Shown here: positions 21,870 to 31,449 of the stretch, in pieces
Numbering within the stretch: position 1 is the first letter of the stretch
How the letters are laid out: the number at the start of each line of letters is the position of its first letter
Source of the DNA: Diphasiastrum complanatum
Taxonomy: Eukaryota; Streptophyta; Lycopodiopsida; Lycopodiales; Lycopodiaceae
Length of the DNA: 64,000 bases
Assembly (NCBI GenBank): GCA_029204225.1
Contig: CM055101.1
Coordinates: forward strand, 30,718,519 to 30,782,518
Direction: 5' to 3'
Program-made: the position numbers and the translations under genes
Notes under the pieces: model-generated
What the model saw: the letters and a program-made list of their open reading frames with translations, nothing else
What the model was told of the DNA's origin: nothing
The model's database searches: none

Positions 21870-22119
21870 AAGAACTCTTGGACATAGGTGGCCAATTCTT
21901 GGTTTCCCATTCAGTAGTTAATAAAGCGAACTTTACATTCAACATCGTCAATCATGAAAAACCCTTATGGAATTCCTCCAGGAATTCCTCCAGGAATTCA
22001 GCCCAAGTCACCGGTTTCACACACAGTTTCCTCCACCCAGAGGAGGCCTTGCTCTCAAGAAACAACAAAATCGACAAAGATTCGATTTTTTCTATTGGGA
22101 CATTGGGTAGCTGAAAGAG
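21870..22119 (+). repeat. dispersed repeat R, left part of copy A
   Basis: Homologous to 45285-45600. Shared words are CCAATTCTT, GCAGTTAATAA-like, GGAATTCC-x-CAGGAATTCAGCC and AAGGAGGCCTT-like. Copy A is split by the copia element inserted at 22120 and resumes at 27998. The GGAATTCCTCCA unit is locally duplicated. Confidence 0.8.
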
Positions 22120-22720
22120 TGTGAAAAATTGCCTACATTGGCAAATCTAGCCATGTAGAATATTGTACATTTTGTCAATATTGTTTGTTGGTTACCTACT
22201 TTGTAGGATCTAGACCATGATTTATGATGAGATTTGTACCTACCATGCACCTACCAAGCATGACTCTTGGATCTAGGCTAGGGTTTTCACATTAGGGCAA
22301 GAAAGTGGAGTCTACTTCCTTATTACATGCTGGATTTTCACCTAACTTTGCAAAGGAAGTGTGTTTTACTATGTATTTCCATTCTCCATAGTGAGTAGAT
22401 AGAAACTTTTTGGAGCCTCAAGGAGAAACTCGAGTTTCCTCTCATTGTATGGTGATTACTCTATTTTTCCAATGAAACCCAACTTTGGCACTTTGTAAAC
22501 ACTGTCTACAGGCCGTACTACAGCCTTATTTCCACACGTGTGGAGTTGGATTAGACTATTTGATCAATGCTTTGATTGTCTCTACTTGTTTCCTATCAAG
22601 CTGCTAAACTAGATCTTGTTTTCTGATGACTAGTTTCTGATAGATTGTTTAACAAGCATACAATCACCTTGTGGATCATTCAAAGATCCATTTATGGTCC
22701 TTAGTACTGTACTTTTCACA
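22120..22720 (+). repeat. 5' LTR of copia element
   Basis: Starts TGTGAAAA and ends TTTTCACA. Relative to the 3' LTR it lacks 90 bases after GGTTAC (the 3' LTR interval beginning TTGAATGGCC and ending GTGATTC). Confidence 0.93.
22532..22543. promoter_or_regulatory. palindromic G-box in 5' LTR
   Basis: CCACACGTGTGG, a perfect 12-bp palindrome with a CACGTG core, the binding site class of plant bZIP and bHLH factors. The same palindrome is at 27809-27820 in the 3' LTR, and CACACGTGTG recurs in the leader near 22887 and in other LTR pieces. Confidence 0.6.
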
Positions 22721-22733
22721 TGGTATCAGAGCC
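22721..22733 (+). other. primer-binding site, tRNA-iMet
   Basis: TGGTATCAGAGCC lies directly next to the 5' LTR end. It is complementary to the 3' end of plant initiator tRNA-Met. Confidence 0.95.
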
Positions 22734-23351
22734 AAGTACAAGGCCATTGATCTGTGTTTGAATCTAATCCAGTTTTAGCAGGTTTTGGTGCAAAAAGCTA
22801 GTATTGGAAGGGCGAGCTGGTATCCAGTTTTTGGTGAGGAGATTTGATCCCAAACTTTTTCAGGATCAAAATCCGTACTGTTCACACGTGTGGGCATCTC
22901 TGAACCAGCATTTAATAACCCATATTCATTGGATCATAGAAAATTCATATGGTGTCAGTTTGATGTAATTTTTGGTGCAAATCCTAGGATAAGCTACAAG
23001 ATCACTTGCCATTGATTAGTTTTGAATTTTTTTTCATGAAAACTAATTAATCTAGGCTGATTTCAGACCTTCTTAAAGTGGAAACCAGGTCTTGAAAGTA
23101 CATCAAAGTGAATGAGAGAGATAGAGTCAGTTTTTGTCCAAGAATAGCCAAGATTGGCAAGATTTGCTTGAGTGTAGTTTTCATCTCATCTTATCTTCAT
23201 TCCAGCTTGTGAGGGAGTGATAGAATTGTGATTACAAATCCATCTGTTGGATTAGAAGTCAACATTTGAGTGAAACACTGCAAGTTAGAAAACTTTGTGA
23301 GTTTCAAGTCCAAACAAATCTATATCTTGTGTGTAGAATCTTGCTAGTAAG

Positions 23352-25523
23352 ATGGGATCAGTGGGAGCCTACCTTCTAGAAGCTAGTGAGAGGTTAAATT
23401 CTACCAATTATGCTATTTGGAAAGTGAGGATGGAGTCACTAATGGTGCTCCAGGATCTTTATGAGTTTCTAATAGATGATGAAGATGAACCTCTAGGTGC
23501 ACAGGAATTAGTGAGATACAAGAAGAGGTCTAGGCTTGCACTTCACTGTATTAAGATGAATGTAAGCAATGATCTTTTAAGGGAAGTATCATCATGTAAG
23601 AGTGCTAAAGAGGCTTGGGAATCTTTAAAATCTATCTATGAGTCTAGTAACACTTCGAGGGTTCTCATGCTTAGGAATCAGATTCTACAAAGCATGAAGA
23701 GGAGTGATGAGAGTGCACAAGATTATGTGCTAAGAATCAAGTCTCTTAATAGGGAGTTAGCTTCCATTGGAGAGAAGATTCAAGATAGTGAGCTTGTTCA
23801 GATTGTCCTAAATGGTCTAGGGAGTGGCTTTACAAATTTGGTCCAAAGCTTTGCAATCCAAGACACTTTGCCTACTATAGAAAAGCTACACAGTGTATTA
23901 GTAGCTGAAGAGTGTAGGATGTTGCATACCAATGCAAGAATGAATGCTATTTCTCTGCAGGATGGTGATGAGAAAGCTAATTTCTCATTCAAAAGCAAGA
24001 AGAAGACCAATGGCAAGAAGAAGCACTTCAAGGAGACCAAGGAGGAGGATGAGGCTTCAAGCTCAAAGGGCAAGATCAAAGACAAGTCCAAGTACAAATG
24101 TTTTTTCTGTGGAAAGAAAGGACATTTTGTATCAAAATGTCTCAAGAAGAAGAAGGCACAAGAGAGCAAACAAAGCAACATTGCACATCAGGAGGAAGAG
24201 GAGGATGAAGAGTCATCCTTGATGGTTTCCAACAAACCACCATCATCCAAGAGCAACACCAATGATTCTTGGTGGATTGATAGTGGGGCAAGTTCCCACA
24301 TGACATATCAAAAGGACATATTCTCCACCTTACTTTCTTACAATGACTTACATAGATCAATCTATACTGCAAGTAGTCAAGAATGTAAGATAAGTGGAAT
24401 AGGAACAATTCCCTTGTATGTGGGATCATCCAAAAGGATGAATCTAGATAATGTTCTTTATGTTCCTAAGTTAACCAAGAATTTGCTTAGTGTTGGCCAG
24501 TCAATGGATAATGGCCTAGATGTACAATTTAAGCATGGAGTTTGTTCCATCCTTAGAAATGATGAATGTATAGCCAAAGGCTTTAAGCAAGGTAGATTGT
24601 TTAAGCTTGATGCTAATATTGCAGTGGAGAGTGTTAACTTGGCAAAGGTGGATCTATCAAAGGTGGAACTGTGGCACAAAAGGTTGGGGCACCCCAACTA
24701 CAAAGCCATGGAATCTATGGCTACAAAGGAGCTTGCAGTTGGACTCCCCAAGCATTTGTCAAAGTGTGGGAAGAGATGTGAAGCATGCAGCCTCTCAAAG
24801 GCTCACAAGCTACCCTTCTCAAGATCTACATCAAGATCAAACTCTCCTCTTGAACTCATCCATTCGGATGTTCATAGTTTTTCACATGAGTCTAATGGTG
24901 GTGCCAAGTACTATGTAATCTTCATTGATGACTATTCTAGATTTTGTTGGATGTACCTCTTGTCTAGCAAATCAATGGTGTTTGATTCTTTTGTAAAGTT
25001 CAAGACTTTGGTAGAAAATCAACTTAGTACCAAGATTAAGGTATTAAGGAGCGACAATGGAGGTGAATATGTCTCCAATAAGTTGATTGACTTTTGTATT
25101 TCTAATGGCATAAAGAGGGAGTTGTCATGTCCATACACCCCTCAACAAAATGGAGTGAGTGAGAGAAGAAATAGATCTCTTTGTGAGTGTGATAAGGCCT
25201 TAAGGCTAGATGCTTCTCTATCCAAACCATTTTGGGGTGAAGCAATAACTTGTGCTAACTATTTGTGCAATAGATTGCAAAACCAAGCCATTGGAGGAAT
25301 CACACCATTTGAAGCTCTATTTGGAGAGAAGCCCAATCTCAAAGATCTCAAAGTTTTTGGATCCACTTGCTATGTACACCAATCCTTGGATAAGAGAAGG
25401 AAGGATGATGCAACATCCATCAAAGGCATCTTTGTGGGATATGGTGAGAATAGCAAAGGTTATAGAGTCTTCAATCCCATCACTAGCAAGGTGATAGTGA
25501 GTAGGGATGTTATTTTTTTATGA
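23352..25523 (+). CDS. copia gag-protease-integrase polyprotein, 723 residues
   Basis: An open frame from the first ATG after the leader. Gag (UBN2-type) covers residues 1-200, followed by a Lys-rich linker. The zinc knuckle CFFCGKKGHFVSKC is at about 249-262. The protease box WWIDSGASSHM is at about 307. The gag-pre-integrase motif LWHKRLGHPN is at about 438, with CEACSLSK completing the HHCC finger. The integrase core has Asp in HSDVHSF (about 503), Asp in LRSDNGGEY (about 567) and Glu in GVSERRN (about 602), so all three catalytic residues are kept. The frame ends at SRDVIFL because of a T-run (25513-25519) that is one base longer than the downstream frame requires. Confidence 0.9.
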   Translation: MGSVGAYLLEASERLNSTNYAIWKVRMESLMVLQDLYEFLIDDEDEPLGAQELVRYKKRSRLALHCIKMNVSNDLLREVSSCKSAKEAWESLKSIYESSNTSRVLMLRNQILQSMKRSDESAQDYVLRIKSLNRELASIGEKIQDSELVQIVLNGLGSGFTNLVQSFAIQDTLPTIEKLHSVLVAEECRMLHTNARMNAISLQDGDEKANFSFKSKKKTNGKKKHFKETKEEDEASSSKGKIKDKSKYKCFFCGKKGHFVSKCLKKKKAQESKQSNIAHQEEEEDEESSLMVSNKPPSSKSNTNDSWWIDSGASSHMTYQKDIFSTLLSYNDLHRSIYTASSQECKISGIGTIPLYVGSSKRMNLDNVLYVPKLTKNLLSVGQSMDNGLDVQFKHGVCSILRNDECIAKGFKQGRLFKLDANIAVESVNLAKVDLSKVELWHKRLGHPNYKAMESMATKELAVGLPKHLSKCGKRCEACSLSKAHKLPFSRSTSRSNSPLELIHSDVHSFSHESNGGAKYYVIFIDDYSRFCWMYLLSSKSMVFDSFVKFKTLVENQLSTKIKVLRSDNGGEYVSNKLIDFCISNGIKRELSCPYTPQQNGVSERRNRSLCECDKALRLDASLSKPFWGEAITCANYLCNRLQNQAIGGITPFEALFGEKPNLKDLKVFGSTCYVHQSLDKRRKDDATSIKGIFVGYGENSKGYRVFNPITSKVIVSRDVIFL

Positions 25524-26409
25524 AGGACATGCTTGTGATTTGGATGATAATGCTACTAATCATCTTGATGCCAAGGATCATGCTAGGATGGAGGAGGAGC
25601 TTCCAAGTGAAGAAGAACTTGAGGATCCACCTCAAGATGCAAGAACTCCAAGAACTTCAAGAAGATCTACAAGGGCAAGATCCGAGCCATTGAGGCTCAC
25701 CTATGATGGTCAAGGTGATCAAAGGGAAGGCTCATCATCTTTCACATCTTACACCTTTCTTACTTCAATGTTAGATGAGCCAACATGCTATGAAGATGCT
25801 TGTAAGTCTAAAAGTTGGATGGATGCTATGCAAGTAGAGTATGATGCTCTTATTGAGAATCATACTTGGGATCTTGTGGATCTTCCTCAAGGGAAGAAAC
25901 CTCTTGATTGCAAGTGGGTATCTAGATTGAAGTATAATCAAGATGGATCAATAAGCAAGCATAAAGCTAGGCTTGTTGCCAAAGGTTTTTTACAAACCAA
26001 AGACATTGACTATGATGAGACTTTTGCTCCTGAGGCTAAGCTTGTTACTATTAGGTTGATCATTAGTCTTGCTACAACCTTCAATTGGGAGCTATTCCAA
26101 CTTGACTTCACAAATGCATTCCTCAATGGTTATTTGGAGGAAGAGATCTACATGAGGCAACCCGAGGGCTTCATCAAGGCAAAGCATGAAGGAAATGTGT
26201 GTTTTTTGAAGAAGAGCCTTTATGGGCTCAAGCAAGCACCTCAAGCACGGTACTCTAGGCTAAACTCTTTTCTCATTTCCATCAATTTTGTAATGAGTGA
26301 CTATGATCCATCATTGTATATAAGTTTTCATGATGGCATGATCATTATTCTTGTTTTGTATGTAGATGACATTATCTTGAGTGGTAATTGCTTTAGCAAA
26401 AGAGTTTAA
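25507..26409 (+). pseudogene. copia reverse transcriptase, first part
   Basis: Continues the polyprotein after the T-run frameshift. Landmarks are LVDLPQGKKPLDCKWVSRLKY, KARLVAKGFLQ, QLDFTNAFLNG with the first catalytic Asp, and LYVDDIILSG with the catalytic Asp pair. The usual APVAK is APEAK here. The frame is lost right after LSGN, where about ten or more residues expected in the family are missing. Confidence 0.88.
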
Positions 26410-27136
26410 GATGGTAGATCTCGGCCTATTGAGCTTCATTCTTGGAATAGAGGTTATTAGAGAATGTGATTTTAGCTTCATTTGTCAATCTAAATATGCT
26501 ACATCCATCCTAGATAGATTTGGAATGAAGAATTGTAAAGGCATTGAGACACCAATGGAGCAACATGTAAAAGCATCTATTGGTTGTGATGAAGCATCCT
26601 TTGAGGACATCACATTATATAGAAGGCTTATTGGCTCCTTGATCTATTTAACTATAACTAGACCTGATCTTAGTTATAGTGTTGGAAAGTTAAGCCAATT
26701 CATGCAAAGTCCTCTAGTTTCACATTGGAAGATGGCCAAAAGAGTTCTTAGATACATTTCATTCACTAAGAACTTTGGTATTTTGTATAGAGGAACTAAT
26801 CTTGGCTTAAGAGCCTATAGTGACTCAGATTTTGCAGGTGACAAAGTAGATAGAAGATCAACAAGTGCCTTTGCCACCTTTCTATCTGATGGAGTAGTAT
26901 CATGGCTTTCCAAAAAGCAAGATACCATCTCCCTATCTTCCACAGAATCCGAATACAAGGCCTTGACATCAACATGCAAGGAGCTCTTGTGGCTCAAAAG
27001 GCTATTGGTGGAGCTTCACGTCATGGAGGAGGAGATCCCTATCATCTATTGTGACAACCAATCAGCCCAATCACTTGCACTAATCCTACATTCCATGCAA
27101 GGAGCAAACACATCGAAATTGCTCATCATTTCGTGA
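26381..27136 (+). pseudogene. copia reverse transcriptase end and RNase H
   Basis: Starts with LAKEFKMVDLGLLSFILGIEV and passes through the RT thumb (TPMEQHVK, RPDLSYSVGKLSQF). It then contains RNase H: YSDSDFAGD with the first Asp, SLSSTESEYKAL with the Glu, and IYCDNQSAQSLAL with the next Asp. A one-base loss near 27083 shifts the frame before the final FHARSKHIE-type motif. Confidence 0.88.
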
Positions 27137-27345
27137 GGCAAAAAGTGCAAGCTAAAGAGATCAAGCTCCAACACGTGCCATCATCAAGTTGCTTGGCTGA
27201 TTTGTTTACTAAACCTTTACCTAAAGATTCATTTGTCAAGCTTAGATCTTCAATTGGAGTTATTGATAAAAGCATTGTGATCTCCAAGGCTAGATTTGAG
27301 GAGGAGTGTGAAAAATTGCCTACATTGGCAAATCTAGCCATGTAG
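27133..27345 (+). pseudogene. copia RNase H C-terminus
   Basis: The frame after the last shift gives VRQKVQAKEIKLQHVPSS and ADLFTKPLPKD, the canonical end of copia polyproteins. It then reads on into the 3' LTR, which begins at 27307. Confidence 0.85.
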
Positions 27346-27997
27346 AATATTGTACATTTTGTCAATATTGTTTGTTGGTTACTTGAATGGCCAAAGTGCC
27401 ACTTGTACATACACACCTAAAGTAGGTTACCACGAGTCAAGAGGAGTGGTTGTGTCTATTTGGTAGTGATTCCTACTTTGTAGGATCTAGACCATGATTT
27501 ATGATGAGATTTGTACCTACCATGCACCTACCAAGCATGACTCTTGGATCTAGGCTAGGGTTTTCACATTAGGGCAAGAAAGTGGAGTCTACTTCCTTAT
27601 TACATGCTGGATTTTCACCTAACTTTGCAAAGGAAGTGTGTTTTACTATGTATTTCCATTCTCCATAGTGAGTAGATAGAAACTTTTTGGAGCCTCAAGG
27701 AGAAACTCGAGTTTCCTCTCATTGTATGGTGATTACTCTATTTTTCCAATGAAACCCAACTTTGGCACTTTGTAAACACTGTCTACAGGCCGTACTACAG
27801 CCTTATTTCCACACGTGTGGAGTTGGATTAGACTATTTGATCAATGCTTTGATTGTCTCTACTTGTTTCCTATCAAGCTGCTAAACTAGATCTTGTTTTC
27901 TGATGACTAGTTTCTGATAGATTGTTTAACAAGCATACAATCACCTTGTGGATCATTCAAAGATCCATTTATGGTCCTTAGTACTGTACTTTTCACA
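27307..27997 (+). repeat. 3' LTR of copia element
   Basis: 691 bp, full-length version of the LTR, followed by the AAGAG duplication. The upstream GAGGAGGAG at about 27298-27306 serves as polypurine tract and lies inside the end of the coding region. Confidence 0.93.
27809..27820. promoter_or_regulatory. palindromic G-box in 3' LTR
   Basis: CCACACGTGTGG, at the position equivalent to 22532-22543. Confidence 0.6.
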
Positions 27998-28065
27998 AAG
28001 AGCTCAACCAACAGTTTATCCAATCTTCCACAAACTTCGGGGCGTTAACCGAAAAAAAAAAACTC
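27998..28065 (+). repeat. dispersed repeat R, right part of copy A
   Basis: After the target duplication AAGAG the sequence continues CTCAACCA, then ACTTCGGGGCGTT, matching ACAACTTTGGGGCATTTT near 45548-45565 in copy B. Confidence 0.7.
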
Positions 28066-28149
28066 CAATTTGCCTTAGGCCCTTACCCCCATACCCACCT
28101 CTTTGCATGCATGCTAAAAACATTAAACTTAATCTAACTCCCTCAAACC

Positions 28150-28151
<2 letters not shown>

Positions 28152-28184
<33 letters not shown>
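28152..28184. repeat. poly-C tract (33 C)
   Basis: Homopolymer followed by a CT-rich stretch to about 28203. The length may be affected by sequencing error. Confidence 0.9.
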
Positions 28185-28236
28185 TTCCCCCCCTCCCTCC
28201 CTCACGACCCTGCTAGCCCGAGACCTACTAGAAGAC

Positions 28237-28238
<2 letters not shown>

Positions 28239-28321
<83 letters not shown>
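28239..28321. repeat. (GA)n microsatellite
   Basis: About 41 uninterrupted GA units. The Arg-Glu and Ser-Leu repeat frames over it are artefacts. Confidence 0.95.
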
Positions 28322-28325
<4 letters not shown>

Positions 28326-29300
28326 TGGCCAATGCTAGGAAGATGGATTTTTTCTTCCTTTTCTCATCTCCATCTATGTGCATGCATGCCATAGTAAGGA
28401 GGTGCACCCTCATAGAGCGCGGCCAGGCGCAATCTAAGAGGCTATTTAGTTTTTTATTTTTTTATTTTTTTTAGTTTTTACAACGTTTGTGATTCAAACA
28501 AATTTTCTGAAGTTTCCAACACCCAATCTCTGCTGTTTTTTGGATGTCAGTTAGAACGTTTTTCTCTTTGCTTAGCCTTACTTGCTTTCACAAATGCATA
28601 AGCAAGTTTCCTTTCACAGAGTAGCAAGCCCATATTTCTTCACAATCGAAAATCAGGGTAGATGTTGTCAAAATTTTTTCTAAACTAAGATGTGCAAATT
28701 TGCATTCTATTTTCCACAAAATAGGCTTTCATTATGACCCAAACTATTCCAAGAATGGCCTTATTGGCTCATAAACCTGCAAACCACCATTAGCTTGCTA
28801 GAAAATGCAACAAAAGCCTGTAATTCCATTAGAAATTGCCATGCAAATCCTGTAGGTAACCCACCAACTCTCATAGCAAGTGGTTAGTCCATTTGTGCCT
28901 CTTTTCTGGCTTTTTTTCTACCGATCTAAACCAAAACCGGCTCCAGAAAAGGCAAAGGACAACCAATATTAAACACATAAACCACCATTATGTGAAGAAC
29001 AAAAAACCGTAAAAACCAGTATTACCTCTATTTGAACCCATAGTGCTCATAACAAAGCAATCGACAACATAAAGGAATTGAAAACTGGAATTACTTCCAA
29101 AAACCAATTCAAAGTGCCTTAAAAATCAAACTAACTATAAACCTGGTAGTACTTTTACCACACAATTAAGTATGCTTTGAAAAAGAAAATCAACAGGAAG
29201 AGCAATCCAAAATTCTCCCTCTTTGTTACTTACTCCACCGAATCCTCAAAAAACATCGAGATTTCTTCTCAAGCACTTTTGATGGCAAAACTTGCTTAGA
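28322..29300. other. no gene; probable interior of a decayed minus-strand retroelement
   Basis: AT-rich with no long frame. It lies on the internal side of the minus-strand primer-binding site at 29305-29316, so it is probably the leader of a lost element. Confidence 0.4.
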
Positions 29301-29304
29301 ATTG

Positions 29305-29316
29305 GCTCTGATACCA
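29305..29316 (-). other. primer-binding site, tRNA-iMet, minus strand
   Basis: A perfect reverse complement of TGGTATCAGAGC, next to an LTR fragment on its right. Confidence 0.85.
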
Positions 29317-29611
29317 ATATAAAGTCCTAAACCAAGGATCCTATTCTAAGCATGCCAAAACAAGCAACCACAAAGGGTATTGATGGTGGACAAACCAACC
29401 CAACCAATCCTAGATCGAATAGATCTAGCCCCCAAGCTATGGATCAATCTCAAGAAGGAATGAGACATCACACCAGCAACACATGGCTACTAGTCTCAAA
29501 ATCAAGGATACCTCTACAGCCTGTCTAGGCATGTCATTTAATTCTCCAATGACTCAGTGATACTGATCTCTAGCATGGAGATGCTACCCGGGACCAGTTG
29601 TGGGCATGACA
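29317..29611 (-). repeat. LTR fragment of the TGTCATGCCC family, minus strand
   Basis: Read on the minus strand it begins TGTCATGCCCACAACTGG at 29611 and ends at the primer-binding site. It shares GATCCATAGCTTGGGGGCTAG and GGATTGGTTGGGTTGG with the plus-strand LTR at 45786-46345. It is about 265 bases shorter, so it has an internal deletion. Confidence 0.8.
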
Positions 29612-29639
29612 GACACTATCTAGCATCCACTCTTTGATA

Positions 29640-30577
29640 TGTTGGAAATTAAGTCCACAGTTGTCTCCTTGGTGAAGGACTAATTTCTATTTCAAGATTC
29701 TTCCTACATGTTTATTGATCGTTGATCTAGGGTTAGGTGAAATCAACTTTGGTTCTACGTCTGCTCATTTGTAGGAATCACAAGTTAGACAGCCAAACTA
29801 TTTGAAGAACATCTACAACGGGCTTTCGGCTGATCTCTAGCAAAGGGTAACCAATCCTATTATAATTTCAAGTTCAAATGTTAAGTTCAATTATTTGAAG
29901 TCATTGAAGACTTGGCCATCTTCGAGGAGTAGGACTTCCAAGAATTAGCATTTAGAACAAGTCTGCAGAAGTACACTAAGTGTCGAAACAGTCTGCAAAA
30001 GTGAACTATGTTTTTAACAGTGTCAGCTTTTTCACATTTCTCCGAAATGTGACACTTCAGCATAATTCAACAGTTTAACTATTTTTCAATAGTGTCGGGT
30101 TTTTTTCCACTTCTTCGAAAAATGCGACACTTTCCTTCAACTTTTTCCTTTCAACTATTTTGAAGAAGTTAAACTGTTTTAAAGACACTATCGCATTTTT
30201 TAAGGCCATTGTTGGCTTTTTTAAGAGCACTGTCGGCTTATTCGCAAAATCCCGAAGAGAGAAAAAAAAACCTGACAGTCATCTATTTTCAACAAGGAAC
30301 ATTCTAGGCACTTGCCAGAATTTGAGAAGTGAGAGAACGCCACTTCACGTAATAAGAATTTGCAGCGTCCTCGTCCGCATCAACATTCCCTACGGGTTGA
30401 CCATGTATAGTTGTCACACAAGCCAAATACTTCCAAGTACAACGGCTTACCTAATCAGGTGACAAATATTTACTATAATTAATACATGGATGAATTCTAT
30501 AAATGGATTATCCAAGCACACTCTATGTGATGCTCCGTCCATGAGACGAATGATTTTGAGCCTCCCAGTTATGCTGT
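29640..30577 (+). repeat. copia 5' LTR, left piece
   Basis: Bases 30200-30577 match 43195-43580 closely (shared TTGCAGCGTCCTCGTCCGC and TGGTTGACC-like words). The part before 30200 has no second copy here because the 3' LTR is truncated, so the start at TGTTGG is a proposal. Confidence 0.6.
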
Positions 30578-31445
30578 TGTTGGATCTTCAGCATCCACAC
30601 CGGCTATAGCTCCAACTAGCATGACTATGGCAGTCTCCCAACTAGTCTACGCTATGGCTTCTCCAATTAGTTTGGATATGGATGCATGAAAGACACTCAT
30701 GAGCATGGTCGTGAGTATTCTGATGGGTAAGATCCACTCTTCTAAATCTCTTTTCTCTACTTAGCAACTAAAACCAAATGACGGCTTAACCTAAAAGATA
30801 AAATCCTAAACTAAATCTCCTCCTCTAAGGCTTACCCTACTACAGAAGGGAGGACCTGGATTAACTTAACTTGTTGCAAGATCAATACTGTACAATACAA
30901 TGTGAAGTAACACAGTACATGAAACCACACAAGGGAGAACACTCAGAGAGAAAGATAAGCATGTATTGCAAATGAGGTTCTTCTCAAAAATGGACTCTTC
31001 CATGCCTATTTATACTTGGAGTGGTGGTCACTTACAGAAATGCACTATGGGACAAGTAAGCCACAAAGACTAACTTAACTTTGAATCACACTGGTACCAT
31101 GGGACAAACCCCGAATAGGCCTTTGTGACTAACTTTTACTTAACTTGAAATTACATATCTATGTGCAGTGCCCATGGCAATTTAAACTTAGAACTAAATA
31201 ACTTAAGCCAGTACGGATACCGTAAAAGCCTAAACTTGTTGGGCAAGTTCTACGTTTAAATCCCATCCTGCTTGTATTTTTGAAGATGTTCCACAAGATG
31301 GCTAGAATATTCCTTGGAATATTAGCCTACATTATCCCCTCCATTAAGAACTTGGCGGTCCCATGCCAAGTGCAATGTTAAGACCCCGCTCCTTATGGTG
31401 TTGGAGGAGTCAAAGTCGGTGCAGCTTGTAGATGTGGAACTTTTT
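30578..31445 (-). repeat. LTR of nested element (3' LTR on minus strand)
   Basis: Closely matches 38082-38945 along its length, with scattered substitutions. It is followed on the internal side by a T/C tract (polypurine on the minus strand). Confidence 0.85.
31005..31014 (-). promoter_or_regulatory. TATA box in nested LTR (left copy)
   Basis: TATAAATAGG on the minus strand, in mid-LTR where an LTR promoter is expected. The same box is in the right LTR at 38507-38516. Confidence 0.55.
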
Positions 31446-31449
31446 TTTT

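Larger units (their letters stand above)
22120..27997 (+). mobile_element. Ty1/copia retrotransposon, complete, young
   Basis: A 5878-bp element. 5' LTR 22120-22720 (601 bp) and 3' LTR 27307-27997 (691 bp) both run from TGTGAAAAATTG to CTTTTCACA. By eye they appear identical except for one 90-base block missing from the 5' LTR. A perfect 5-bp target duplication AAGAG flanks the element (22115-22119 and 27998-28002). A perfect initiator-Met primer-binding site abuts the 5' LTR. The protein order gag, protease, integrase, RT, RNase H is that of Ty1/copia. Three frame breaks split pol (about 25513, 26390 and 27083), so this copy could move only with proteins supplied by another. Confidence 0.95.

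Noticed and set aside
27948-28413. ORFs with Pro, Arg-Glu or Ser-Leu repeats
   Set aside because: Translation of poly-C and (GA)n tracts.
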